This document shows positions 1 through 11,149 of a stretch of 64,000 nucleotides of DNA, one piece after another. The notes under the pieces were generated by a model. It did no database searches. It saw only the letters and a program-made list of their open reading frames with translations, and had not been told where the DNA came from. Every line of letters begins with the position of its first letter. Within the stretch, counting starts at the first letter, position 1. Origin of the DNA: Neoceratodus forsteri (lineage: Eukaryota > Chordata > Ceratodontiformes > Ceratodontidae); NCBI GenBank assembly GCA_016271365.2, contig CM057452.1, forward strand, positions 827,730,001 through 827,794,000, given 5' to 3'. The translations under genes were made by a program, and so were the position numbers.

Positions 1-59
1 TATCTGTAACTTAAGTCACAGTTGTTTCTTTGACTTCCTTCAGAGTACTGGACAGGCGT

Positions 60-510
60 GGTGCTTAATTCTGCATTAATATTGTATTCATTTATATGCG
101 TTTTAAGTCAGGACCATCATCACGAGTCACTCGTGATACAAATCAAGTTCTTCATCATCACAGTCACAAATGCAGTCACAAATCACGATTCACGATCATT
201 CACATTACAAATCACAACATTAATTTTTTTCTAGTTATTTGGATGTATTGTAAGCCTGTTTTGTAGTATCTCCAGGCTTCACCACCCCACCATTGTACTC
301 ATTGATATGTGTTTTAAGTCTGGGAGTTTTAAGCTACAGTCTTCGGAAAAGTACAGCCGTGGGCAGTAATTACTTGGATGTATTGTAAGCCTGTTTTGTA
401 GTATCTCTCCATGCTTCACCACCCCACCATTGTACTCATTAATGTTTGTTTTTAAGTCAGTGAGTTGGACAGTGTCTGCAGTACATGCACAGTTTGGAAA
501 GAAGACTGAA
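60..510. repeat. Direct tandem repeat, about 136 bp period
   Basis: Two near-identical units start at about 234 and 370, each opening with TTGGATGTATTGTAAGCC and continuing through a shared run ending in CACCATTGTACTCATT. A third partial unit near 65-115 shares the ATTGTATTCATTTATATG...TTTTAAGTCAG end. The stretch at 110-230 between the first and second units is rich in ATCAC/GTCAC words (CATCATCACGAGTCACTCG and similar). Nothing coding is supported here. Confidence 0.7.
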
Positions 511-654
511 TGCACACATGCAGTTTAGTACAGTACAATTGCACTGCTCAGAACACTAAGTGTCACGCATATGGAAGACAACAAAAAAAGGGCATAATTA
601 CATACAAGGGTCAGGGATGGTGGAGGAATACATTTTATAACACATCAAGGAAGG

Positions 655-1515
655 TGGGGGACATGGTGTGAGAAAAATAATGTGGATCTCATGGTGATCA
701 AGCAGCAGTTCCAACATGGACATAATTTGCAACTGATGTTCCTCTATGTGATCCAGCTGCTGCTCCACAGCACTCACCCTCTTGTTGTTATCCTCAACAG
801 CACTCCAGAGAACTGCAAGTCAGCCTGTGTTACATGCAGTTCTCTATGGTCCACACATTCTACAGGCTGACCTGCTGGTGGTGGGGGTGGGGGTGCTAGT
901 GGAGCAGCAGGTGCTGCTGTGGCTCTCCTCTTCTTAGGGATGCCGCAATGCACAGCTGCACCCTCTGCCACAGAATGGCCAGCAGGTGCAGGCATGGTCC
1001 ATTCTGTGGCAGCCTGCCACTCTAACTGCTGGTGATTGAGCATATGGGTGCACTGGCCCTCAGTCCCCAGGTGAGTCCCCGGGGGCCATGGCGCACCTCC
1101 ACCTCACATAGGCAGCACTTGACCACACTGCTGTCCCCCCACACAGTAAAAAAGCCTGCCAAACAATGGAGTTGCGGGGAGGACCAGGCACAGGCAGGGG
1201 ATGGCCAGATGAACTGTCAGCTGGCTGGTCACAGTGCTGAACAGGAATGGGATCCACACCTGAGCCTGGGGGAATAGGCACATCCTGCTCCAGAGAACCT
1301 GGACTTGGTGGTGGTGGTGGTTCAACTGCCTCAGAGTCAGGACAGGAGGCGGTGCTAGTCCTGCTTCCGGGGGGAGGTGACACTCACAAGTATCGGGAGG
1401 TCCAACAGGAATGGGTGCCCATGCTCTCCACACATGCGCACGGTAAAATGCTTACCACTACTACGCTCTCCCAGAGCTGCTCCCGCCCCAGACATTCCCT
1501 CACCCTGATCCATCT
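655..1515 (-). pseudogene. Broken proline-rich / coiled-coil reading frame, origin unknown
   Basis: On the minus strand an ATG at 1511-1513 opens a short frame of about 50 codons. A second frame (about 1383-1060) is acidic and proline-rich, with a PPPPPSPG run. A third (about 1043-775) has a basic KKRR cluster followed by another run of prolines. After a one-base shift near 790 a further frame reads to about 660 with regularly spaced leucines and glutamines (SAVEQQLDHIEEHQLQ), a plausible coiled coil. The order of a basic patch, a proline-rich linker and a terminal coiled coil resembles Myb/SANT-like accessory proteins of Harbinger-type transposons or genes derived from them. No Myb domain is visible, so that reading is weak. 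At least two frameshifts are needed, so the locus is not a working gene. GC content is above that of its surroundings. Confidence 0.3.
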
Positions 1516-1857
1516 CTCTTACTGAGCTCCCTCAGCCCGAGCTATTACTACTCACACTGTCACAAAACACAGTCACACAGACAAACAACTACCTATTTAT
1601 AATGGTAAGAAAAATAAAAATTACAGAAAGAAGAAATTAAGTAAAAAAAGAGTACAGAAAAAAATGTAGTTTTAGAAAAGCTGTTGGGTCTAAATCAAAG
1701 TTTAAATCTCCTCCTCGCTGTGATCTCAAAGTATCAGCAGTCACAAACACACTACTCTCTCTCTCTATCTGCACAGGAGAAAGTAAAATGTCTGCTTGTA
1801 TGACTCACTTTCTTCCTGCCTAGTTAAAGAGCATGTGGCTTACAGTACCACAAGCCA
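1516..1857. other. No recognisable feature
   Basis: A-rich stretch followed by a short (CT)n run near 1757. No open frame longer than background and no repeat unit were seen. Confidence 0.5.
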
Positions 1858-2110
1858 TGTGATGTGTAGAGCTGCCAAATCTGAAGCACCAAGTGGATCA
1901 CTTAGAATCATAATGAGGAATGCGTAAGTCCATTAAAAGCAATGACTTTGCCTTACTTCACCTTGTCATTCTGCTTAATGCGAAGTGGTAATGACAAGGT
2001 AGAGTGAGACTTTGCATTGCCCACTCACGTAGGTGGATTGGCACCGCAGTGCCCACTTAGCATTCATTTCGGCCAGTGGAATTTAAATTTGCTGCATCTC
2101 TAATGACGGC
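1858..2110. repeat. Long imperfect palindrome (possible MITE)
   Basis: The core arms are about 1940-1972 and 1990-2022. The word ACCTTGTCATT on the left is answered by AATGACAAGGT on the right, and GCAATGACTTTGC by its reversed partner GACTTTGCATTGC. Weaker complementarity extends outward to about 1858 and 2110 (AGAGCTGCCAAAT against AATTTGCTGCATCTC). A length of about 250 bp and a palindromic fold fit a decayed foldback element. No target duplication was identified. Confidence 0.5.
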
Positions 2111-3625
2111 CAGGAGTATCCCTCTGTTGGGCAGATATTAGCCAGGTATACCCTATTTTACAGTCATGTCTATGGGTAGGGGGACCTCTACTTTAGGTGA
2201 GGTGACCTTTAGGATGCCTTGGTCTACTGCCTATAATCACCTAGGTGTGATGGCCAGAGTTACTGTAGTCTGCCTAACACTTCTATACTCTGTTTCTCCT
2301 ATAGGAGTATGCAGATTGGTCAGAATAGACTAGCGGCTTCTAGGTATGTACCTTCTAACAGCTGGAGAAAAACATCCCCTATAGGGTTATGTCCAGGACA
2401 TGAGCATCACATTAGATTAACATACAGGTTCTAATACTTGTTAACAGAAGTGAAAGTGTACCATTATTAACAGACAAAACGGGCAAAGCTTAACATGCAT
2501 TCACTGGCCTGGGGTGTGTATAAAAGTACATATTTACTGATGACAAGGGATGGGTGAAGTCCCCAATCAATGTTTTGCATAGTCTTTGCAAAGAGGAAAA
2601 AAAATTTGTGAAGGTCATCATTCAAGCAGGGTAAGTTTATGTGGAAAACATTAGCAGTTTCCCACTGATGAACCACTGACTCCACTTTATTGGCAAAGTG
2701 GACTATGCAAAGCATAACTACTGTTTATAAAAAAATAAGTGTTAACACCCTTGCTGCAACCTGGAAGCAGCCCCCTACCCCCACCCCTGCACACCCACGG
2801 TATCAGCAAAACATGAGTTGATGTTTTAATAAACCTGGTTAGCCAATAAGCAGAACTGCTTATTTTCATGGGGAGCCAAGAAACTAAAAAGCATCTTTCT
2901 TCCAGTTAACAGCAACCCGCTGAGCCTCCCCTAATCCTCTCTCCTCCACATTCTTATAAACATATTACTTTTAATACCTCACCCCCAGATCAGTTAGCAT
3001 TCTCTGCTCCACAGTTTTGATGATAATTAAACCTCCTTCCCCCCAACCCACTGAGTACCAAGATTCCACAATATTGTTCCTAACATAGGAAAATTAAATT
3101 TGGACCAGTTTAAGTTTTTGATAAATATTGTAGATTGAAGGAGTGCTCTTGGCCAATTGAGAGTTCCTTTCCCTGCTTATGAGACACTCTTATTCTGTGA
3201 ATAAGCATCTCGTGCACAGATGCCCTGGAAATGGGCACGTTCGAGAACAGTTTTTTTAAATATATTATTGATTGCTATTGATCAATGATATGTAAGCAAT
3301 AAAAACAATGGGGTGCATTGAACAGATGTTACAGCACTCCAGAGAGTGGTAAGGAACAAGGCCGTAGGTTATGTGCATTCAGTCCCGTAAGTGAGGTAAT
3401 ATCTCTACATTTTAACTGTTAGAAAAAACATGTTTATATGTTCAATAGATAGATTTGATTATGATAGTTTATAATAAAATAGTCCTTCTGCCTGGTAAAA
3501 TGACGTAGTTATGTATGTGCTTCACAAAGTTTGTCCATTATCTGGCAGCAGTAGTGCTAGTTTTATTTTATTGCCAGTGTGATGGATGAGCACTGTTTAT
3601 TATAGGAAGAGAGAGACATACTGAC
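2111..3625. other. No recognisable feature
   Basis: About 1.5 kb of AT-leaning sequence. The short open frames on the minus strand (near 2470-2870) have no motif or repeat structure. I see nothing that identifies a gene or a mobile element. Confidence 0.4.
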
Positions 3626-3627
3626 TA

Positions 3628-3631
3628 TAGC

Positions 3632-3679
<48 letters not shown>

Positions 3680-3680
3680 T
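3628..3680. repeat. (GA)n/(CAGA)n microsatellite
   Basis: A run of GA dinucleotides is followed by about eight CAGA tetranucleotides. Confidence 0.95.
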
Positions 3681-4254
3681 CTAATCTGTAGCAGGATTTT
3701 ACTTTTAGAACTGTGGGGGGGGCAGGAGAGTGTAAGCTGCTAGCGGAGACTGGGGCAGAGACAAATGAAAGCAGGAATGCTGAGGGTGGATGCACTACTG
3801 CTACGAGAGACAGTGGGAACCGGCATGGTACTGGGAGCAGTGACATGGGACAGTTCAGGATGAAGTGCATGTTCCTTGCTGGTGCATTGTGTTCCAGAAC
3901 TGCCCTTCCTAGTGTAAGCACTAAAAAAAATACAGTAACTGACTTTTCTTTTTAAAAAGTATGGGGATGGGAGCACTACCAAGTAAGAAACAGAGTGGGA
4001 GCCAGCATGCCACTGGACCACTACAGCAGTTCTGAACTGTCAGTGGGAAAGCAGTTGTAGTTAGGGAGAAAATAAAACTATTTACATTATTTTCTTTGTT
4101 TTAATGTCTTACACTCTCCTTGGACCACTCATGGCAGGACATTCACTCCTCATTTACACTGCTCCCTCAAATGCTGCTGGCCTAAGTTCACTCCTTGCTT
4201 GCACTGATTCACTTTGAACAATCTGTTTTGTCTAAAGAGAAAAATAGTGAAATG

Positions 4255-4470
4255 AGCGGTACCAGTGGGAGGGACTTCAGCAGCTGTGGGTGGGGACTTG
4301 GAGAAGTGGCAGTGGAGTGACAGCAGAAACCATTTCTGCTTTTGTTCTAGAAATTCCTTTTAATTATTTACATTTAATGGCGAGAGTGGGCGGACTTCAG
4401 CAGTTATGGGCGGGACTCAGAGAAGCAGCAGCAGGGTGAGGAGAAACTGTTTCTTTTTTCTTCTGTTTAA
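4255..4470. repeat. Two-copy tandem repeat, about 122 bp
   Basis: A unit beginning GTGGGAGGGACTTCAGCAG (about 4267) recurs as GTGGGCGGACTTCAGCAG (about 4387). Both continue through a GGGAC(T)T...GAGAAG block and end in a T-rich CTGCTTTT or CTGTTTCTTTT run. A looser relative may lie at about 3713-4025, where GTGGGAACCGGCATG and GTGGGAGCCAGCATG occur. Confidence 0.6.
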
Positions 4471-4689
4471 GAAAATATTTGTAGTGCTGATTACTTTAGA
4501 TCAGGGCTGGCATCTCTTGTATTTTTTCTGCTAAAAGAGGAAAAAGCTGTCAAAGAGCTGCACCACAGTTTCACCATTTGACCACAAGTCCAACTTTAGT
4601 GACGTATAAAAAAATGGCAGCATTTAAAAAATGAACATTCCAAAGGCACACAGATTTCAATCGCATTGAGGTTCTGCTTTTGTGCACTT

Positions 4690-4732
4690 GTTGGTAGTAG
4701 TAGTAGCAGTAATAGTAGTAGTAGTAGAGTTT
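4690..4732. repeat. (TAG)n microsatellite at a LINE 3' end
   Basis: An imperfect TAG/CAG trinucleotide run directly next to the 3' terminus of the minus-strand L2-like element. It is probably the retrotransposon's simple-repeat tail read in reverse. Confidence 0.8.
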
Positions 4733-5122
4733 ATTTATTTTGAGCGCCCCTCCCCGTAGGCTCATAGCACCCTTACAAAGTATAGGACAAACTGCATTTA
4801 GAAACCTAGAAGACAAATACAATACATATAAAATCATCCTTTAAAATTCAATACAAACTAATCCCTAGGCTGTCTAGCAGTTTAAATATGATTCCTCAGT
4901 TCCCAAAGGCCTGTTGGAAGAGGAATGTTTTGAGCAGTCTTTTAAATACCTCTAGGGAAGGTGCCTTCTGGAGGTACCCCGGCAATGAGTTCCAAAGGAC
5001 CTGGGTGGCCACCTCGAATGCCCAGTCACCAGAAGATTTCAACTTAGCTCTAGGGAATTCCAGGAGAGCCTGCCCTGCTGATCTAAGAGAGTTCCCTGGA
5101 GTGCAGGGATGCAGAAGCTTCT

Positions 5123-5400
5123 TCAGGTAGCCCAGACCAACCCGTGTAGTACCTTATAGGTAAAGAGACCTATTTTAAAGATGATGTGCCAGCGCACTGG
5201 CAGCCAACGTAGTTCGCACAGCATTGATGTAGTATGACTGAACATCAAGTGTCCAGTCAATAACCAGGATGCCACATTCTGCAAATGCTGCAGGCACCGC
5301 ATTGCACCATCTCTGACCATAAGGTAGAGTGCATTACAGTAGTCAAGCCTTGAGGTGGCAAACACATGTACCAGCATGGCCAAGTCATCAGGGGGAATAA
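5123..5400 (-). pseudogene. C-terminal (thumb) part of L2-like ORF2
   Basis: Minus-strand frame containing RLDYCNALYL, a block with LQHLQNVASWLLTG, and LRWLPVRWHIIFKIGLFTYK. These are typical of the region after the RT palm in L2/CR1-type LINEs. It ends at a stop upstream of the 3' UTR. It is out of frame with the RT segment at 5537-6178, so at least one frameshift lies between them. Confidence 0.75.
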
Positions 5401-5536
5401 GGGATTTAATTCAGGTGATGTTCTGGAGGTGATAAAAGCTGGTATGGACAACAGCCAACACCTGAGCTTCAACTGTTGGCTCATTGTCCAAAACAATGCT
5501 CAAATTCTTCACCTTTCGGAGAGGCCTCCAGTTCAG

Positions 5537-6200
5537 TCAGACCAATAAAAAGCCCCAGCCTATCCCTAGAGGCCCTCCCCTTCGATCTGGCTCAACCACC
5601 AGCACTTCGGTCTTCCCTGGGTTAAGTCCCAGCGAGTTCAATGACATCCAAGTCTGGGTCTCGGCCAAGCAATTATTCAGTACATCGACTGCATCAGATC
5701 TTCTGGGTGTGAAGGACAAGTAGAGCTGAGCATAATAAGCATAGCAATGAAAACTCAGCTCATACCACCTTATGACCTTGTCCAGGGGTAGCATATACAC
5801 TGCAAACAAAATGGGGGACAGGACAGAGCCTTGGGGTACTCCACAGGGCAGGTCCATTGGACCTGAGGAGTAGATCCCCAGTGCCATTCTCTGAGACCTG
5901 CCCTGGAGAAAGGACTCAAACCAGCTGATGACCTTGCCAGTGAGTCCTACATATTCCCTCAGCCTGTACAACAACACCCCATGGTCCATAGTGCCAAACA
6001 CTAATGAGAGATCAAGGAGAATGAGACTCAATCGCTCTCCTCTATCCCTCGCTCTGAGCAGGTAATTCATCACCTTAATCAACATGGTCTCCATGCTGTG
6101 CATGGCCCTAAATCTGGATTGGAATGGTTCATAAATGTAGAAGTCTATGAGGTGACTCTCGAGCTGTTCTGTGACCATCTTCTCAAGAACCTTCCCAGAA
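5537..6200 (-). pseudogene. Reverse transcriptase domain of L2-like LINE (catalytic box lost)
   Basis: A 213-codon open frame (6178-5537) carries several RT blocks in order: EPFQSRFRAMHS (fingers), LILLDLSLVFGTMDHGVLL (an altered version of the AFDTVDH block), WFESFLQGRSQRMALG, CGVPQGSVLSPILFAVYM (palm, block B) and the region of the catalytic box. The last reads CYAYYAQLYL where an active enzyme has Y-A-D-D, so both catalytic aspartates are gone. The frame opens with a chance internal ATG; upstream RT sequence continues in another frame to about 6200 and beyond. The family copies mRNA into DNA at the target site; this copy cannot do so. It is unusually long for a dead copy, but its intact length does not imply function. 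Confidence 0.85.
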
Positions 6201-6938
6201 AGGGAGGTTCAAGATAGGCAGGTAATTTGCCAAGAATCTGGGGTGCAAAGATCCTTTTTTCAACAGGGCTTCACCAAGCCTGCTTAAGGGACTCTGGGAA
6301 GTCTCATGCTGCAAGAGAACTCCCCACAATCTGGGCAACCAACTGACCCAGGACCCCGATGCAACTAACAAGTTATCACATCGGGCCCGGGTCAAGGTCA
6401 CAGAAAGTTGTTTAAGCCCCAAGATCACCCTACAGACGTCCATTGTTGACACCAGACAGAACTCTCTCCACAGTGCCCAAATGCATCTGCCCACCCACAG
6501 TCCACCATTGCCGGATGCTGGTATTCCACTTGGAGAAATCCCAGCCCTAACAGAGGACACTCTGTCTGAGAAGAATCAAGCAAACTCCTCACACATGTGA
6601 GCTGAAAAAGCTCTAACAGGTTCCAGAAAGGCCAGGTGTTATAGCCTGTCCACAACCCAAAAGAGTGGAGCTGGTCGATTTTTCCCAATTGCAATCATCC
6701 TAGACATAAAAGCTGCCTTTTTGGATGCTTGCATTCTGATAATCATCATAATGAGTAATGAGAACCAGCTTGTCCTTCTGGGACCTGGTCTTCCTCCAAC
6801 GCCTTGCTAACCTCCTCCTCTGGTTGCAGTGTCCTCAGCTCACCATCAAACCAAGGTGAGCTGAGGTGTGAAACCAGCAGGCATACATAGATCAGTGCCA
6901 GACAATCCAGAGCCTCTGTGGCAGCCCTATTATAGGCA

Positions 6939-7229
6939 TCATGGCTTTCCTGGACCATCAGCGCAAGCCTCCAACACAGATAAAATGTTCAGTTCTACCA
7001 TCAGTCCCTCTGGTTGTATCCCTCTCAAAGGGCAGAACTGAACCATTTCCTCAGGGCAAAGGACATTCAAGGTGGCTCTGAAGCTGAACCTGATGGTGCA
7101 ATGATCCAACCAAACAACTGGATCAATATCGATGATGTCAATTTCGAGCCCCAGGGAGAACACCAGATCAAGAACATACCCGGTTATTACCTGTGCATCA
7201 AACACATTTGATGCACAGGTAATAGCCAA
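6939..7229 (-). pseudogene. Endonuclease remnant of the same L2-like LINE
   Basis: A 96-codon minus-strand frame. Its segment VVWLDHCTIRFSF matches the last block of LINE apurinic-type endonucleases, where a conserved S/T-D-H triad precedes an alternating hydrophobic strand. Here the triad reads LDH. It lies immediately 5' of the RT part of the same element, as expected for L2-type ORF2. Only the C-terminal part of the domain is recognisable; the N-terminal catalytic blocks are missing or lie beyond the truncation. Confidence 0.6.
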
Positions 7230-7262
7230 TCAAAATGAAGGATTTTCTCTGACCACTTTATA

Positions 7263-8290
7263 AATAGATGTCCCCCATCACCACTTGTTCCTGTATTAGA
7301 CTGGTTGCACTTGTCCTCAGCTTGAGCCAGAACAGCTCAGCTTCACTTCACTGTTCTTGCTCCAGTTGAACACGTGTGGAACCATTCTTATACAGCAACA
7401 AGTGGCTCCGGAGGACATATTAAGATAGAGCATAATCCCCTTAGCAATAGTTCATAGGCAGTGGCATAGTGCCCTTAAGCTATACTAGATAGGTTGTAGG
7501 CACAGTAGAAGTACAAATTATTTATACTGAAATTGGAACACACACTACACTATATAAATCTAACAGGTTGTGTTTCTTCTCAACTATTTGCACATTTTTC
7601 TAGGCTTCTGTACTGTACTGTGCAACGCATTATTTGTGTCCACTAGCTAGAGACAGCCAGACTATAGCATTATTATTTTTATAAAATAGGCCTACCCTAT
7701 TCTGCACCTCATTGGTCAACACCAATCACATATCCTATATTTTTCAAGTGTGCTGTGGACAATTCTTCTTCCTTACCGATTGAGAGCTGGTCAAATGGAG
7801 TTATGCTAACCCATAGGTAATATAATCCAAAAGGCATGATACTTCAACAAAGGGCTAAGATTCCAAAAGGCATGTTATTTCAGTAATAATGTAGATGTCA
7901 AAGATCATTATGCAAATGACTCAACCACAACATTCAGTCACATCACAGACCATGATCCTCCATCTCCTGTAAACATCCCATACCCAACCCCAACCCCAAC
8001 TCCAAGGATAATTATCAACTAGAAAAACACTTACTGTGCAATGCCAAGACATACAGAATAAATAAAAACCTTCATATTGTTAACAGTGGAAAACTACTGT
8101 ATGTTAATAAATGCTAGGAAACAAACAACCCATAGAATGTTTTTGTACATACCTTCTCAGACCTCACAGACTTCTTTAAAACTATGCTTAATTCCACAAA
8201 TATACAAATAGAGACATATAACAATGTGAACAAAGTTTTAAGACATTACATACATAGAAACATGCTGGTTGTTCATGGATGAAAGCTCTT
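7263..8290. other. No recognisable feature
   Basis: AT-rich sequence with only background-length open frames. A short CCCAACCCCAACCCCAAC run near 7984 is the only visible simple repeat. Confidence 0.4.
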
Positions 8291-8460
8291 TCAGAAAGGA
8301 AGTGGTCACATTTAACACTTCCTAGTTCTGAAGGAAGTGGTAATACTACTTATTCATTTCCTGAAGTAAGTTGTGAGGGATGTGGTAATATTGCTGTATT
8401 CACTTTCTGCAGTAATCTCTGAAGGAAGTGTTAATATTAATCATTTCTTGAAATAAATTT
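8291..8460. repeat. Short tandem repeat, about 57-62 bp, four decayed units
   Basis: The motif GGAAGTGGTAATA... followed by a TTTCCTGAAGTAA-like end recurs at about 8296, 8331, 8386 and 8422 with many substitutions. No coding function is suggested. Confidence 0.45.
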
Positions 8461-8573
8461 GGCCCAGAAAGGCAAGGCTTTCTAAGTTTCTGGTAGTCAC
8501 AGCACCAAGCAAACAAGACCTCTATACTCATATAAGCTGTCCTTATAATACTAGAGTTTGTCTTGTGCTTTTT

Positions 8574-8600
8574 ATGTTGGCGCGCTTGCGCAGCCAACAT
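8574..8600. repeat. Short perfect hairpin
   Basis: Arms ATGTTGGC (8574-8581) and GCCAACAT (8593-8600) enclose a GC-rich loop. It lies just upstream of a larger palindrome. Confidence 0.6.
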
Positions 8601-8707
8601 CGTGGGACAGTGCAGCTTTAGTGGCGTGCTCGCTGTTGGGCAAAAGCAGGGCATGAACCAGTAGGTGCATCCCGCATTCCCCAATCAGCCTGCATGCTGG
8701 CGCCACA

Positions 8708-8822
8708 CCATGCATACATAATGGGGTGAGCACATCTAAGAAAAGGTCCACTGCAATCCAAGCAAAGCTCGTCAGACGCAGCAGTCCATTTCTTGCTGTG
8801 CTCACCACCATTATGTACATGG
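8708..8822. repeat. Imperfect palindrome, about 115 bp
   Basis: The left arm carries CATACATAATGGGGTGAGCA and the right arm the reversed partner TGCTCACCACCATTATGTA. Complementarity continues inward through AAGAAAAGGTCCACTG and CAGTCCATTTCTT. It may be a small foldback element; no target duplication was found. Confidence 0.65.
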
Positions 8823-8843
8823 CGGAACATTAGCCATAGAACT

Positions 8844-9195
8844 GCCGACTTCAGGGGTGCCCAATCCCCCTGTCAGCTGCCCCTGCCCTCTGTGAATGTG
8901 CCAACGGGGGAGCTCACTCCCTGTCAGCATAAAGCACCCCCCCAATTGTTTAATGCCGAGGGGGTGCCCAATCCCCCTTGGCACTTACTCCACCCCCCTT
9001 TCCTTGTGTGCCGATGGTGGAGCCTACTCCCTGTCGGCAGAAATAACCCCCCAATTGTTTAATGCCGAGGGGTGCCCAATCCCCCCTCGGCTCTTCCGCG
9101 CCCCTTCTTGTGTGCCGACGGGGTGCCCAACTCCCGTTGGCATAAATTCTGCCCACCAGTGTTGTTTGCTGATGAGGTGCCCAATCCCCACCAGC
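8844..9195. repeat. Array of seven hairpin-forming units, about 54 bp period
   Basis: Units start at about 8844, 8900, 8955, 9010, 9064, 9114 and 9168. Each opens with a GCCGA/GCCAA-type arm and G-run and closes with a C-run and TCGGC/TTGGC/CAGC-type arm, for example GCCGAGGGG...CCCCTCGGC at 9064-9091. Loops are mainly TGCCCAAT, with an alternative AGC(C/T)(T/C)ACT form in units 2 and 4, hinting at a two-unit higher-order repeat. Open frames across this block are by-products of the repeat. Confidence 0.75.
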
Positions 9196-9339
9196 TACAG
9201 ACCCTCCCAAATAGTTAGGTGGCACACTTGGAGCCCACCCCAGCTTGCTGAAATCCCTGGAAAAAAAACTGTTCAATGTTTTTTTTTTTTTCCTTTTTTG
9301 AACCTGTAAAGGAAAAAGGAAAATCTGGGCCCTGAGGAC

Positions 9340-9805
9340 ACCATTATTTTAGGTGACCTGAACTTAAACTGGCTCTCCAATGCATCTGCACCCCTAGTAT
9401 CTTTTTGACACACATGGGTTCACTCAATTAATAGATGAACCGACAAGAATTAACTTAAAAAACAAAAGTAACAGCACCCTACTTGACATTATGTTGGTAA
9501 ACAAACCGCATCTGTTTTCACATGCTGGAGTGCTAGTCAGTGATATAAGTGATTACTGTCTTATAGCAGGGATAAGATCATCAGTCAAGCCAACCAACCC
9601 TGCGAAATTCCTCACAAGAAGGTCTAAAAAAAACCTTAACATCGAAGGATATCTCCACGATCTATATCATTCTATATGCTGGCAAGAATTCTACCACACA
9701 AGTGAGAGATGCCAAGGCTGCTTCTATACAGCTGAGCTTGATGCCTCCTACCTTAACCCAGCCAGATTTTGGGCACCACCAAGGGATCCTAGGGCAGGTT
9801 TCTAG
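9340..9805 (+). pseudogene. Endonuclease fragment of L2-like ORF2
   Basis: The short stretch at 9340-9400 reads DTIILGDLNLNWLS, matching the GDFN block of LINE apurinic-type endonucleases, which nick the target DNA. A 104-codon frame at 9491-9805 then carries VSDISDYCLIAGI, corresponding to the final S-D-H block with the histidine replaced. A stop and frame change near 9410 separate them. The rest of that frame is the linker leading towards the RT domain. Confidence 0.65.
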
Positions 9806-9908
9806 CACTCTTTGCCATCCCAAGTGCACCTTAATAATGTTGTTATCACTGACAAGCGTGAAGTTTTAGATGCATTCAACAATCATTTCACTACAGCTGG
9901 CCTAGCTT

Positions 9909-11149
9909 TTGACTCCTCTCCAGCAAATCTATTGGTCACAACTTAAATTCCAGTCTATCGATGGCCAGAAGGCTGCTTCTTCATTCTCCTTCAAGCCAAT
10001 TTTATTAAAACAAGTAGAAGACCTACTGCTGCATCTAGACACCAATAAAAGTGCAGGTGCAGACTCTCTGGACCCCTACTTTCTAAAAATTGCTTTATAT
10101 GCCATTGCAGTTCCCCTAACTCATCTTTTTAATCTGTCCTTATCCACTGGCTCTGTTCCTTCATTGTGGAAGACAGCACAAGTGTTTCACCTCCTCAAAT
10201 CAGGGGACCCCATGGATCTCAACAATTATAGACCTATATCCATCCTACCGGTGCTGTCCAAAACGTTAGAAAAACTAGTGAGCATCCAACTAAGAGACTA
10301 CCTCGATGCTAGTAATCTCCTTAACCCTGCTCAATCTGGGTTTAGGACCAGACACAGTACCATTTCTGCATTAGCAAAAGTAACAAATGACTGGCAAACT
10401 GAGTTAGACAAAAAAACAGCATCTGTGCTGTATTTCTAGACCTAAGCAAAGCCTTTGATACAGTGGATCATGAGCTGCTAATCTCCTCACTGCACTCCTT
10501 AGGCCTGGATCCAACCTCTCTTGGGTGGTTCAGATGTTACCTCACTCATAGAGTACAGCAGGTGAAAAATGAAGGCGTCCTATCCTCCTCAAAACCACTT
10601 CTAAGAGGAGTACCTCAAGGATCCATCCTGGGCCCTATCCTTTTTGCCATATACATCAACAACATTGATTCCAACCTCATTGAAGCCAATGTTCACCTTT
10701 TTGCAGATGATACTGTCTTGTATGTCTGTAATCCTTCACCATCAAAGGCCTGTGAGTTATTACAATCAGAATTCTCCCTGCTGCAACACCAATTACTTGA
10801 AAAGAAACTCCTATTAAATGCCAAGAAGACAAAAGCTATGTTCTTTTCCACCAATATATATTCTACCACTCTCTCACCAAACATTCTTCCCCAACTATCC
10901 ACCATCCTTGGAGAAAATCTTGACTATGTGGATAAATTCAAATATTTAGGGGTATGGATTGATAACAGACTTGATTACACTCAGCATATTGAGGAGCTCC
11001 TGAAAAAACTCAGACAGAGGCTCGGCCTTTTCTTCAGAATCAAACATTATCTAACCAGAGAGTCAAAACAGAGACTAATCCAGGCCTCATTTCTATCTCT
11101 CATCGATTATGCAGATTTCTATATGGCCACTGTACTATGTCCTATTTAA
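9909..11149 (+). pseudogene. Reverse transcriptase domain of L2-like LINE (FADD intact, frameshifted)
   Basis: Two consecutive open frames (9909-10439 and 10463-11149) together give an almost complete RT. The first contains [31 protein letters not shown] and [15 protein letters not shown]. The second reads on from [16 protein letters not shown] through RGVPQGSILGPILFAIYI, LFADDTVLYV, LLLNAKKTKAMFF and KYLGVWIDNRL. The frames differ because of a one-base shift near 10425-10440. The catalytic FADD lies at about 10700. The enzyme would prime reverse transcription at a nicked target. The frameshift and a stop at 11147-11149, beyond which conserved sequence continues in another frame, make it non-functional. 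Confidence 0.9.

Larger units (their letters stand above)
4733..7262 (-). mobile_element. L2-like LINE, 5' truncated, degenerate
   Basis: A minus-strand non-LTR retrotransposon. Reading from high to low coordinates it carries an endonuclease remnant (about 7229-6939), a linker (about 6958-6200), a reverse transcriptase (about 6200-5530), a C-terminal region (about 5400-5123) and a 3' UTR ending in AAATAAA followed by the trinucleotide tail near 4735. It belongs to the same family as the nested element at 32205-33850, judged by shared protein words in the RT and C-terminal parts. Many frameshifts and the lost catalytic aspartates show it is a fossil. Confidence 0.85.

Noticed and set aside
8844..9195. 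Possible CRISPR-like array because of regular hairpin repeats
   Set aside because: There are no constant direct repeats with unique spacers. The hairpins vary and the context is vertebrate transposon DNA.
10693..10905. A 70-codon minus-strand frame
   Set aside because: Antisense to the RT catalytic region of the plus-strand L2-like LINE.
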